Of a stretch of DNA of 64,000 bases, positions 50,955 through 61,361 are shown piece by piece. The stretch comes from Seriola aureovittata (taxonomy: Eukaryota > Chordata > Actinopteri > Carangiformes > Carangidae). The notes beneath the pieces are model-generated. The model searched no databases. It was not told the DNA's origin and was given only the letters and a program-made list of their open reading frames with translations. The stretch covers positions 7,923,736-7,987,735 of the forward strand of contig NC_079380.1 in NCBI RefSeq assembly GCF_021018895.1, in the 5' to 3' direction. The first letter of the stretch is position 1, and the number at the start of each line of letters is the position of its first letter. The translations under genes were made by a program, and so were the position numbers.

Positions 50955-52751
50955 ATGGACAGAGGCATGTCTGTTTCTCTGTGGTGCGAGGAGGTGGAGG
51001 ACGACCGGAGTCAGGGTCAGAACGATGCTCCAGCGCAGGGCCACATCAGGGGCTCGTCTCAGCTGCGAGCCGCCTGGGACCCCACTGTGTCGGGGCATCG
51101 TGTCATCCAGAGGCTGCTTCACGTGGAGGAGAGGTACATGCCCTCCATGCTCTACATCACCCTCATCCAGCGGGATCCAGAGCGCAGGGAGGAGCTCGCC
51201 AAATGGGCCCTGGAGGTATGAAACTCTCTCACGCTCTAGTTTCCTAATTCTCCTCATGATGCTGGATGAGTCGTGTCATCGTGGCAGCTGTGAAACCAGA
51301 GTCCTCTGTCTTTTCTCTCCAGGTGTGCTGTGAGTGCGGCTGTGACGAGACAGTGTTTCCTCTGTCTGTCTCTCTGATGGACAGGTTCCTGTCTGCCTCT
51401 CTGTCTATACCTGTTTCACCGTACTGCCTGGCCGCCAGCTGCATCCTCATCGCCTCCAAACTCACAGAGTGTGACAATGTCACTGCTGACACTCTCTGTG
51501 CAGCAGCTGAGTACAGCTTCCAGTCTTCCAACCTGCGGGTGAGTCCATCACTTATTAGTCATTTTAGAGACTTCAATCAATACAATCAAGGCTGTAGTGA
51601 TGGATAAGGAACAACAACGATACACTTAAATACTGTAACTCTGGCCACATTTAGTTAAAACAAAGTAAGTGGAGTTTTTGGGGGTCATTTCCAGCTGTGG
51701 GCCCCAAATATTATCACCAACAATAATCACACTGCAGTAACACTGTGTTGAGTGTTACATGACTGGACAGTCATAGAAACTATGCTGCAAACTGGGGAAC
51801 TCAAACTCAGATGCCCATCACTGGTTACCAGAGCCCAAAATGATGCACATGGACAATGCAATTAGAGCTGCATCCAACAATTATAATCATGATCAATTCA
51901 TCTTCTGATCATTTTTTAGATTAATCTCTTGATGGGTTTGCATCATTGTTTGTTTCAGTCAGAAGACTATCCCTGAACTGAAATGCAGCCTTTAAGACCA
52001 AGAGAGGACATTTAATCTCATAATATTCTGACAAAGAATAACTATTCTTATAATATCATACAACTCCACCCTTCCTAACTCTTACACGCACCTCTTCCCT
52101 CCATCAGGAAATGGAGCGTGTCATCCTCGCCACCCTCCGATGGGACACTGCAGCAGTGACCCCTCAGGACTTCCTCCCACATTTTCTTGCCTCCGTGGAG
52201 CAGACAGGAGAGGAAGATGGTGGTGAGTCTGAGGAGGAGCGGCTGTCCACCCTGCGGCGGCACAGCGACACTCTGGCTGCCATGTGCGCCTGTGACTCCC
52301 GGTTTCTGGGAGCACCACCGTCACTTGTTGCTGCAGCATCACTGAACTGTGCACTGCGAGGTCTGGGCAACAAGGGGCCCTATCAGCTGGCTCTTATGAG
52401 TGAAGCACTGGCAGAGCTGTGCCAGAGTGACCTGGTGAGTGTATTCAGAGGGGAGTCTGAGGCTGATTTGGAATGGGAGTTGCAAGAATAAAGTAAAACA
52501 CAAGTTTTGAGGGACCTGTGTGTTTCATAGTCATGCCAAATGCAGGAAGAGATTTGCATCTACTACAAAATCCACTCATTTTCTCTGTCTTGCTTCCCCA
52601 GGCAGTGCTGCAGTGCTACAGCGAGATGATTGAATACACCCTCCGCCAGCGGCTGAGGAGTGGGCTCCAGCAGGGCCCCATGGAGAAAGATGAGGAGGTG
52701 GAGAATGAAAGGGCCGGGACCCCCACTGACATGAGAGAGATTGATTTCTAA
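50955..52751 (+). CDS. ccndx: D-type cyclin, ccndx-like
   Basis: D-type cyclins activate CDK4/6 in G1 and direct them to RB-family proteins. Exons: 50955-51215, 51323-51538, 52108-52434 and 52602-52751, 317 residues (cyclin D1 295). Diagnostic features: an N-terminal LxCxE RB-binding motif LWCEE (residues 9-13), cyclin-box residues KWALEVCCECGCDETVFPL, MDRFLS (106-111), the ASK lysine (133), WDTAAVTPQDFL in the second half and a C-terminal TPTDMREIDF, the counterpart of the cyclin D1 TPTD degron around Thr286. The sequence is too divergent from D1, D2 and D3 to be any of them, and the fish/amphibian paralogue cyclin Dx is the best fit, from memory. The usual third and fourth coding exons appear fused (327 nt). 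Start: first ATG, with a second in-frame ATG at codon 5. The symbol is less certain than the family. Confidence 0.85.
51862..51995. mobile_element. MITE, GCTGCAAC/CGATTA-type, copy D (short)
   Basis: Left end AGAGCTGCATCCAACAATTA and right end AACTGAAATGCAGCCTTTA surround about 95 bp. A deletion derivative in ccndx intron 2. Confidence 0.5.
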
Positions 52752-53150
52752 ACACTGTGTTGCATAGAAAGTGTAAATCAATCAAAACCCCTCAAGTTCA
52801 TCAGTCAAACTGATATAAATTGAAAAGGACCTCAACATGCTGTGACATGGTTTTATATATTTTGAAATTATTAATTATTATTGAGTGATTGCTAATTTAT
52901 TTTTTACTTTATTTATTTCTGAGCAATTTTGCAACTATGTTGTGTTTTCCATGTGCCATATTTTATTATCTATTTCTATTAATTTTATTGTAGGACTAGA
53001 CGTTATTTTGATGCATAATATTTATACTTTTAATTTATTATCACGTGCAATTGTTGACTCTTTTGATGTTAATTTATTTCAATATGCCATGACTTTGTGT
53101 TTTTAAGTACTGAATTAAATATACAGCAAATATATTTTTCAAACAATTAA
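52752..53150 (+). promoter_or_regulatory. AU-rich 3' UTR and polyadenylation signals of ccndx
   Basis: Several ATTTA pentamers (for example 52895-52920 and 53030-53085) in an AT-rich 3' UTR, as expected for a short-lived cell-cycle mRNA. ATTAAA signals are at 53114-53119 and near 53146. Confidence 0.5.
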
Positions 53151-55143
53151 AAAGTTTTGTACATAGTTTATTGTCAACTGTTATTTACAAATGGTACAAT
53201 GATGCCTTCACGTGTTATTCATAGGTACGTACTTCAGAGCTCTTTAGGTTTGTTGCAATCTATGTTTGCAATTCATCTGCCTGTAGTGTATAACCATGGA
53301 TGATACATCCATGTGTACAATATAAAAAATCCCTCCTGGAGATTCACACAAGAGGAGATTTTGATGGCTGCTTTTACTTAACTATATATTTTTATAATCA
53401 CTGTTTTGAGAATATTTTTGCATTAACAACACAAGACACCAAAAAAAACTGGCCAAAAAAATATTTGATATTGAAATAACTTAATAATTTTCAATTTTTT
53501 TCATCATGAGCGGACATTACTTTCACTGTGACAGCTCAAAATGCGATGTTAATCCTAATATCTTTATTCATGAAGAATACAATAATGTTTTTATTATTTC
53601 GGACGTCCCTGAATGCTGCATGGTGTCCTGCTTCATGACGTCATTTTTCACCGACAGAGAGTACAGGTCGTGCTTTGAGCATTGGATCAGAAATTAAAAA
53701 CACATCTGCGGTAAGCGATGATCTACTTAAAGGCGTTTTTCTGTTAAGGGAAATGTAAATTATGGGTTTCATACCAGCAGTTTAAATGGAGAATTCACAA
53801 AAAATCGTAAGATATAAACGGGACAGCGCAGGAAGAATTGTGCCAGATTCTTTTTTTCCCCCATAGCTTGCGGCTGCTGTAAGGGAAAACTAGCACCTGT
53901 GATATTACCTGTAAAATTGCGTTTAAAGAAGTAATAGTGTTTAGAATCTTGTAAAAATCAAACGTCAATGATCACATACCAAACATTTAATCTCACGGGT
54001 GAGTACAGCCACAGAAACATCAGATTTTGTCTTGAATCCCAATCTCTCGAACCCCTTATCCGCATCCGGTTGTCCTTCCTTAAGCTAGTTAGCCAACTAG
54101 CTACAAACACGAACGTTGCTATAAAAACGAGAGTCCCATTGAAACGGTTTTTTATATTTAATGAACTAACACTTCTGGCGTCCTTCACTGAATTTATAAT
54201 TTTATTTCAACGCGCAAAAGACGTTTCCCTGCTCAAAGGTGATCCTTGCGCCAAATTCCATTTGTAGAATCTAATGTTATCAATGCTTAATATCGGTGAA
54301 TAAACACACGTCCAGAAAGTTTTAATCTTTAGATGAATGACAAATCTCTTAAGTCCCCTGGTAAATTCGGCATATAATGTTCACACCAGCCACCAGCCAT
54401 TCACGCTAAATTTCATTGGCTCAAACTGAGATCCTGTTATCAGTGGGTACGTTTACACCCACTAGGTACACAGAGTTATACAGGTTATGATTGGGGATTT
54501 GTGTGGTATTCATATTCATGCCAAGGTATGCTTTGGACCTGTGACTGTAGATAAATATGATGATGAATAATATTTAAGTGAAAGTCTGGCACTGTTGATA
54601 TGGAGGATACATTGACCATCTATTGTTACTGTTACTGGTGAAAACATGTAAACATCCAATTCAGCAGAGTTCAAATGCAGCATTGTTCAGGCAAAGATAA
54701 ATTGATGCTCACACATCCTTAACTTCTCTGTTACAAGCCTGTAGGGTCTGAAGACAATGACCACAAACCTAGATAGAGGTATAGTCGGATTTCCCTGTTT
54801 TTAAGGCCAAGCTAATAAAAAAATGGTACTTTAATAAGATAAAATAGAATAAAACAGATTGAGATTCAATGAAAATATAAAAAGCTGAATAAGATTAACG
54901 TGAGCATGTGTAGTCTTTGAATAGGCATGATGGATATGTGTAATAAAGATTTCACTAAAAAGAAATTGGGGAGAGTAGAAGATGAACCGGATTATTTTTG
55001 AATGAGGTTTGGCTCACGACACATTCCAGTAAATACTGGTGTCATCCGCTATGTGGGAGATCTGACGCTCTACCAGCCCTTCATCTTGGCTAGTTTTTTT
55101 TTTTTTTTTCCCCTCACCTCTGCCTTCGTTGTTTATTTTGCAG
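53151..55143. other. ccndx-nucb1 interval with probable nucb1 upstream exon
   Basis: The nucb1 coding start lies just after an acceptor (TGCAG at 55139-55143), so at least one non-coding exon is upstream. A candidate donor is GCG|GTAAGC near 53710, in a segment with a perfect CRE/ATF palindrome TGACGTCA at 53636-53643. Another is ACGG|GTGAGT near 54000. The rest is AT-rich with no gene. The 63-codon frame at 53506-53697 has no homologue. Confidence 0.35.
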
Positions 55144-55147
55144 GAGG

Positions 55148-55901
55148 ATGAAACTGAAACCTGGCTGGCTGTTGCTTCTCTCCATCTCTGCTGGGGTTTG
55201 GTCAGTACCCATTGATCGCAATGGAGGCAACCAAGAAGCTAAAGAGGAAGTACCGGAGGAGAATGCGGTAACGTTCTCTACAACCTCTTGGTTTTTTTTG
55301 TTTTCTTTTCCAGTTTGACATAATGAGGTTTAGCTGAGATTCATTTTGGTGTGAGTAACGTGTCCTTTACAACACACTGTTGCAGGACACTGGCTTGTAC
55401 TACGACAGGTATCTCAGAGAGGTGATCGAGGTTTTGGAGACAGACCCTCACTTCAGAGAGAAACTGCAGACAGCAAACACGGAGGACATTAAGGTGAGCA
55501 TCCATCTCTTGCTGTTTCTCTCTTAATTCTCACCCACTAAGCTTCTTTCTTTACCTTTTACAGGTACCAAGAGCATCTGACATTTGATTTGTTCTCCTCA
55601 CCTGGGTGTATTGTGTTCTCCGTCAGAACGGTCGTCTCAGTAAAGAGCTGGACCTGGTCAGTCACCACGTCCGGACTCGCTTGGATGAGCTGAAGCGGCA
55701 GGAGGTTTCTCGTCTCAGGATGCTGCTGAAGGCCAAACTGGACAGCACCAACACACAGAGTGAGTGGACTCGTTTTCGAAGAGAGTGTGTGTTCAGATCG
55801 GATCAGATTTACATGTAATTAATGATCCCTGGATAAAAATTGTGTCGCTTTTGTAAAGTATTATTTTTTTATTAGCAGCTTAATCTTTTATACTACTATA
55901 T

Positions 55902-55932
<31 letters not shown>

Positions 55933-58900
55933 TATATATAGTGCTCATTTTAGATTATGCAAGTGGGGAAAACAATCAAATACTTACTTTTTTCTTTAAA
56001 AGCTATGAAAATGGTGGCATCATGTTTATAAAATACAGTATGGGCAAATCTTGTAGCTGTTCATTGTTTTTGCTGAATTCACTCAGTCAGTGAAAACAAA
56101 CAGATGAACAGTGTTGTCATTTTCAGTTCATTTGGATACTGTTCGTAATTTTTATGAGCAGAGCAGATGGAAGAAGCAAATGTAAAGATGAATGTCCAGA
56201 GAGTTAAGATATTAATCGTTAGCTGAGATGAGCTCAGCCTTCGTACAGAGGTGTTTTCAAGTGTATGTACAGAACATAAAGGAAGTCATATCTAGCCTGT
56301 GGTTGGTAATTCATGTATCTTCTGTGCAGGCCTGCAGATGGACCACGCCTCCCTGCTGAAGCAGTTTGAACATCTGGATCCACACAATCAAAACACATTT
56401 GAGGCCAAGGACCTCGAACTGCTGATCTCGACAGTAAGATCCTCCAGCGGCGGAGTTTTGTTGTCTCCACGAGTGAAGAGCTGATTGATCGTTTATATGT
56501 TTTGATCAGATTTCAATGGAACAGAATCATATTTATACTGATCAGACTCCAGGGTGTGAAAACACAATGGCAGATCTGTTACTGCGGTCTTGCTTTGTAT
56601 TAAATCTGACCCCACTTGGCCTCAAAGAATTCAAAGATGATTTTTTTTTTTTTTTAGGCCACGAAGGACCTGGAGAACTATGACGCCGAGAGACACGAGG
56701 AGTTCAAGCGCTACGAGATGCTGAAGGAGCACGAGAGGCGGGAGTACCTGAAGAGCCTGGACCAGGAGAAGAGGGAGAGAGAGGAGAAGAGAATGCAGGA
56801 GCTGAAGGAGAAACACCGCCAGCACCCCAAAGTCAATGCTCCGGTGGGCGACACATGCATCCGTGTTTATCATCAGTGGAAACGAGTGGAAGTGAATCAT
56901 CCTTTCTTACGTGTTCTTCCCTTTTTTTCTGCTTCGCTTTGTCGCGTTCAGGGCAGCGTCGCTCAGCTGCGGGAAGTTTGGGAGGAGACGGACGGACTGG
57001 ATCCACAAGAGTTCAACCCTAAAACCTTCTTCAAACTGCATGGTGAGTAACAGCACTTCCTGTTTAACCCCTGTGTACTGATGAGTACAGTTATCACAAC
57101 TTCTCTGTCCTGTTTAGATACAAATGAAGATGGTGTTTTAGATGAGCAGGAACTGGAGGCTCTCTTCACTAAGGAGGTAAAAAAAACAACCTTCAGCACA
57201 TCACGGCCGACCCTTAAAATCCCATGACACAGCATCAGAAGTGGATGATCATCAATTTAAAAATACAGCTGTTTGTGTTCAGCTCACCTTCAGAAAATGA
57301 AAGTGGTTTACACAGCGTCCCCACGGCAACTAAAATCTGTTCGTTTCCCTCCTGCAGCTGGAGAAGGTCTACGACCCAAAAAATGAGGAAGATGATATGA
57401 TGGAGATGGAGGAAGAAAGACTGAGAATGAGGGAGCACATCATGAAGAATGTGAGTCTTAGTTATTTACTTTCATCTCCCGCAGTCTTCACCTTGATTTC
57501 TCTGCCCGGCTTTGACCGATGTTTCCGTGTCTGAAGGTGGATACAAACAAGGACCGGCTCGTCAGCCTGGAGGAGTTCCTCAAGTCCACCGAGAAGAAGG
57601 AGTTCAGTAATCCCAAAGAGTGGGAGGTAAAGAGCCCAGAGGTGGCCTCACAGGTGGGGAAGTGGGTGGGTGGTCAGGCAGTGCTGTGCTGTACTCATGC
57701 ACTTGGAGCCGCTCCCATGAGTGGCTGCTGTGAAAAGCATCGGTGTAGTGCTTTGTTCACTCTTTACTGCTTGGCGGTGCACAGCAGGACCGGATTGAAG
57801 ACTGGTTCATACTAACGTGTAGTCAAAGTTATTATCAGCTTCAGAGAGGCGTTTAAGTGTGAAAATCGTGGCGAGGACACTGAATATTTGTAACTTGTAA
57901 CTTCTCCTGGTAAAGAATAGATTATAAATGCCATATGAAGTACGTGGCATGCCTAGGTTTGCGTTCAGATATTTAGAGTGTACAGTATTACAGCTGTAAA
58001 GTAGACAGTACAAAGAAAGGAAAACTGCAAAATGTCAATATCAAATACTTAAAGAAAGATAAGTCATAGATTATTATAATATGTACAATTAGATATTTAA
58101 ATATAACAAGAAATAACTGCAGATAAGGGATCTTGCACAGATCATTTGTGGTTTATTTCTTCTAAATATGTCGTACTTTTTACTCAACTATATGTATTAG
58201 CTTTGAAAACTTAGAGTTGCTTGTAATTTTTAGGATATATATTTTATATGAAAAAAACCATTAATTTATCAATCATGATATATAGATTTAACTACCCAGC
58301 AGCGTGTAGAATAGTTCAAGTTAGCTCCACCTGGACCGACTGCCACAGTAAAATACGGCATATAATGGCGTAACATCTTTCATATTACTAATACTTGTGT
58401 ACTTTTCTTTAAGGGATATTTTCAATGCAGTACTTTAACCTTTAATGGAGTATTTTTTTTATACTGCAGTACTTTTACTTAAAGAAAGGATCTGAATACG
58501 TCTTCCACCACTGACGGTGTGTGATATGCAGTTGCAAACATTTCGCTCCAGACTAAATCTTGAAGTCGTTCTGCAGCTGCTTCATAAAAATTTCAACTCC
58601 AAGCAATCGCTGCTGTTTCTCTACACTGCAGCTGAATTACTTTCTATTTGAAATAGTGAGGGAAAATATCTTTAATATCATCCAATATACAAAATACACC
58701 ATGACATCTGATGTCACACCCTAATAAACGTAATAAACATGGTAACTTTCACACATCAGTGTTCACTCACAATGCAGAACCATTTTAACAGTGGCGTCAT
58801 GTGTTTCTCTTTCCTCCCTCCAGACTCTGGACGCCAAGCCGGTGTACACAGAGGAGGAGCTCCAGCGATTCGAGGTGGAGCTAAGGGACAAAGAGGAGGA

Positions 58901-59416
58901 GCTGAAGAGGAGGGCGGAGACTCTGCGTCAGGAGCAGGAGCTGCTGAAGGAGCGAGGCAAAGCTCTGGAGGCCCAGAAGAGAGAGTACCAGCAGGTAGCT
59001 GTTGCACTACATCTCATACCGACCCTGATCCCTTGATCCCTTGACATAGGTGGAATCATATGGGGTCAGAATTCAATTGCATAAAGTCAACAACCAAGGG
59101 TTTTTAATTTCAGGCAGTATTAGAGATGTCCCAGAGACAGAAGGAGCAGCAGGCAGCAGACGGGCAGCCTCCTCCTGCAGGTCCTAACGGAGAACTACAG
59201 TTTCAACCAGAGACACATAAACCTGAAGACAAAGGTAAACAAACTGAGATGTGAAATATGTGTTATTGTTGGCATGGGTTTGTGTTGTAATAGTTTCCAG
59301 TGAAGTGAACATTCCTCTTATTTCTCACAGAGGCAAAAGCCCCAGCTGATCACGAAGCCGAAGCCCAGAATAATCTGCCTGCTGAGCCTCCGCAGAATCT
59401 GCCTTTACACACTTAG
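55148..59416 (+). CDS. nucb1: Nucleobindin-1 (calnuc)
   Basis: Nucleobindin-1 is a Ca2+-binding protein of the Golgi lumen, cytosol and secretory route that binds G-alpha proteins. Exons: 55148-55267, 55386-55493, 55627-55759, 56330-56433, 56658-56843, 56952-57042, 57118-57176, 57358-57450, 57537-57626, 58824-58994, 59114-59234 and 59331-59416, 453 residues (human 461). A signal peptide (about 1-19, [13 protein letters not shown]) is followed by [17 protein letters not shown]. The Lys/Arg/Glu-rich helical region about 155-215 contains [17 protein letters not shown]-hand 1 loop [12 protein letters not shown] is at 248-259. EF-hand 2 loop [12 protein letters not shown] is at 300-311, with Arg at the usual Gly position, as in mammals. 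A coiled coil/leucine-zipper region (about 335-385) and a Gln/Pro-rich tail follow. [16 protein letters not shown] is nearly identical to human NUCB1, and synteny favours nucb1 over nucb2. Confidence 0.95.
55902..55940. repeat. (TA)n microsatellite in nucb1 intron 3
   Basis: About 39 bp of TATATA with one AA interruption. Confidence 0.9.
58140..58517. mobile_element. TACTTTTACT-family copy in nucb1 intron 9
   Basis: Contains GTTAGCTCCACCTGGACCGA, AGTAAAATACGGCATATAATG and the end ACTTTTACTTAAAGAAAGGA...CTTCCACCACTG. One of the better preserved right halves of the family. Confidence 0.65.
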
Positions 59417-59439
59417 TGCACCACACTCGGATAGCCTTA

Positions 59440-59463
59440 ACACACACACACACACACACACAC
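59440..59463. repeat. (CA)n in nucb1 3' UTR
   Basis: Twelve CA units, 24 bp after the nucb1 stop. Confidence 0.9.
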
Positions 59464-59716
59464 GTGCACAGGCGCACACTCTGATTTGCACTGACACAGA
59501 AATCCAGATGGGTTCTAACAAACTGAATTATGTGAACTGGATGTATAAACTCAGACTGGACTGGGCTCGTGAATCTTAAACATATTGTTCTGTGTGTTCA
59601 TTTCTGTGGTCTACATTAGATTAAAGAGCTGACATCTTGTATTTTCAGAAATCCTCCCATCACAGTGAAGTTTTCATTCATGCAGGGCGCTCGGTGTAAA
59701 ATCGTCAACAACTTCA

Positions 59717-59722
59717 AATAAA
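59717..59722 (+). promoter_or_regulatory. nucb1 polyadenylation signal
   Basis: AATAAA, 300 bp after the stop. Confidence 0.75.
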
Positions 59723-60785
59723 GTTCATTTAAAACCTCTGAACCAGACTCAGATTACTGTCCCTCCTGTTTCCCATATTACACGTTTATTAAAGCAACGT
59801 CTTCCTGGAGAACATCTCACAAGCTGTTAATATAAACTATACAAAAAATAATCTTTAAGCTTTTTTTCTTAAGGTTAGAAAAATACATTTTGTATCTGGT
59901 GTGTTTGCAGTAAAGATCCAGTTTTTACACAGTGACTTTTGCAACCATGTTCAAGACATTGAATTATTATGCATTTAAGGTGTAATGTGTAAAATCTGGC
60001 CAGAATTTAACTTTAAAATGTTTAAAAAAAATGAACTAACTAAGGAGTATTAGGGCCATGGATGAGAAAAAAAAATGAGAGGAGGAAGATTGTTTTTTCA
60101 TCATGCACTTTGAGAAAAAAAGTCGAAATTTTGAGAGTAAAGTCAAACTGAGTCAGAAGAGGAAGATTGTGCTCCTGAGCTCCACGACTTCAGGATCAAA
60201 TAACTTGATCAGTTGTCTTATTGTGTCTTGTAGTACAACATATCCCCTCTGAGTTGCACGCAGGTGTAACCAACGGTATCTTTGCGTTTGTCCATTACCC
60301 GCTATTTCAGTTTGCACGACCGGCGGCCACCTCAGACGCAGTTTTCGGCACAATCTCTTCAAAGTCCTAATGCTGACAGCTACACTGTGTTTATGAGCCA
60401 AAAGAGAAAGAATTTCTTTGTTGGGACCTGGAAAACTCGTGTTGTAGTGTTACAGAATTCATTCAATTCAGAATCCATTACAGAATGGCTTGTGGTTCTT
60501 GAATCTGGCTGTTCAGATAGAGGTGTGAAGTCTTAAGTAGACTGTTCAACAACCTGGGAAACTGTAGGTTACTTCACATGCATGTGCCTTTGATACACAG
60601 CAGATAATAGCCAAAATAAATGAGCAATCTAGAATCTAATGTTGGTACCAACACGTAACGTCACAATTTCAAACGCTCTCACTGCAACGTGCATATGTAT
60701 GTACATGCGTGAGTACATGCGACTCTAGACTCTCAATGTTGTTTTCTCTCTTTTCGTCATTTATGTAAATATATACAGTATATAC

Positions 60786-60817
<32 letters not shown>

Positions 60818-61260
60818 AATAGGTTACACTACATCTACAATACTAAAATCTAATTAAATTATAATGGAGTTTCTTAAACTATACTATAGTTGATGTTCAT
60901 TGTTTAAAACTTTGAGAAGGAAAAGGTTTGATGTGTAAAGCCAATATTTCTGACAGTTAACTTTAGGTGAAACAAAGGATGTACATACTCTTCCACTTTT
61001 TTAAAAGAGAGGAATTGTTTTAGCCTTTCTATGTTTTTGTGAAATAAAAAGGTTTAATTGAAAAATCAGAATTCACAACAAAACTTCAGTGTACATTAGA
61101 TGAGATGATACAAGCCTTTATTGATCACAGCTGCACAAAGACAGAAAAGTAAGAAATAAATAAATAATATAATGATACACAATAGTAATAAAAATATTAA
61201 CTATACAAGAGGAACCAAAAAAGAAGTGTGTGAGTGTGGAAGCTGGGTGTGTGTGTACAT
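59723..61260. other. Gene-free segment
   Basis: AT-rich. (AT)n at about 60797-60818. Phrase CAAGCCTTTATTGATCACAG at 61110-61129 recalls a non-LTR retrotransposon 3' tail. The 80-codon frames near 60150-60530 on both strands have no recognised homologue. Confidence 0.4.
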
Positions 61261-61310
61261 AACACACACCATGGTTTCACCCTGTTTAAATGTGTTTTTC
61301 TGAGCCCGGC

Positions 61311-61361
61311 CTCCTCCTCCTCCTCCTCCTCCTCCTCCTCTTCCTCCTCCTCCTCCTCCTC
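61311..61361. repeat. (TCC)n microsatellite
   Basis: About 17 CCT/TCC units with one TTCC interruption, giving Ser or Leu runs in chance frames. Confidence 0.95.

Noticed and set aside
50410..51333. 307-codon open frame overlapping ccndx exon 1
   Set aside because: It is in a different frame from the clearly homologous cyclin, crosses the CT-rich promoter and is a Ser/Leu/Arg-rich chance frame.
53506..53697. 63-codon frame (starts MSGHYFHCD)
   Set aside because: Cys-rich but matches no family known to me; lies in the probable nucb1 upstream region and is likely chance.
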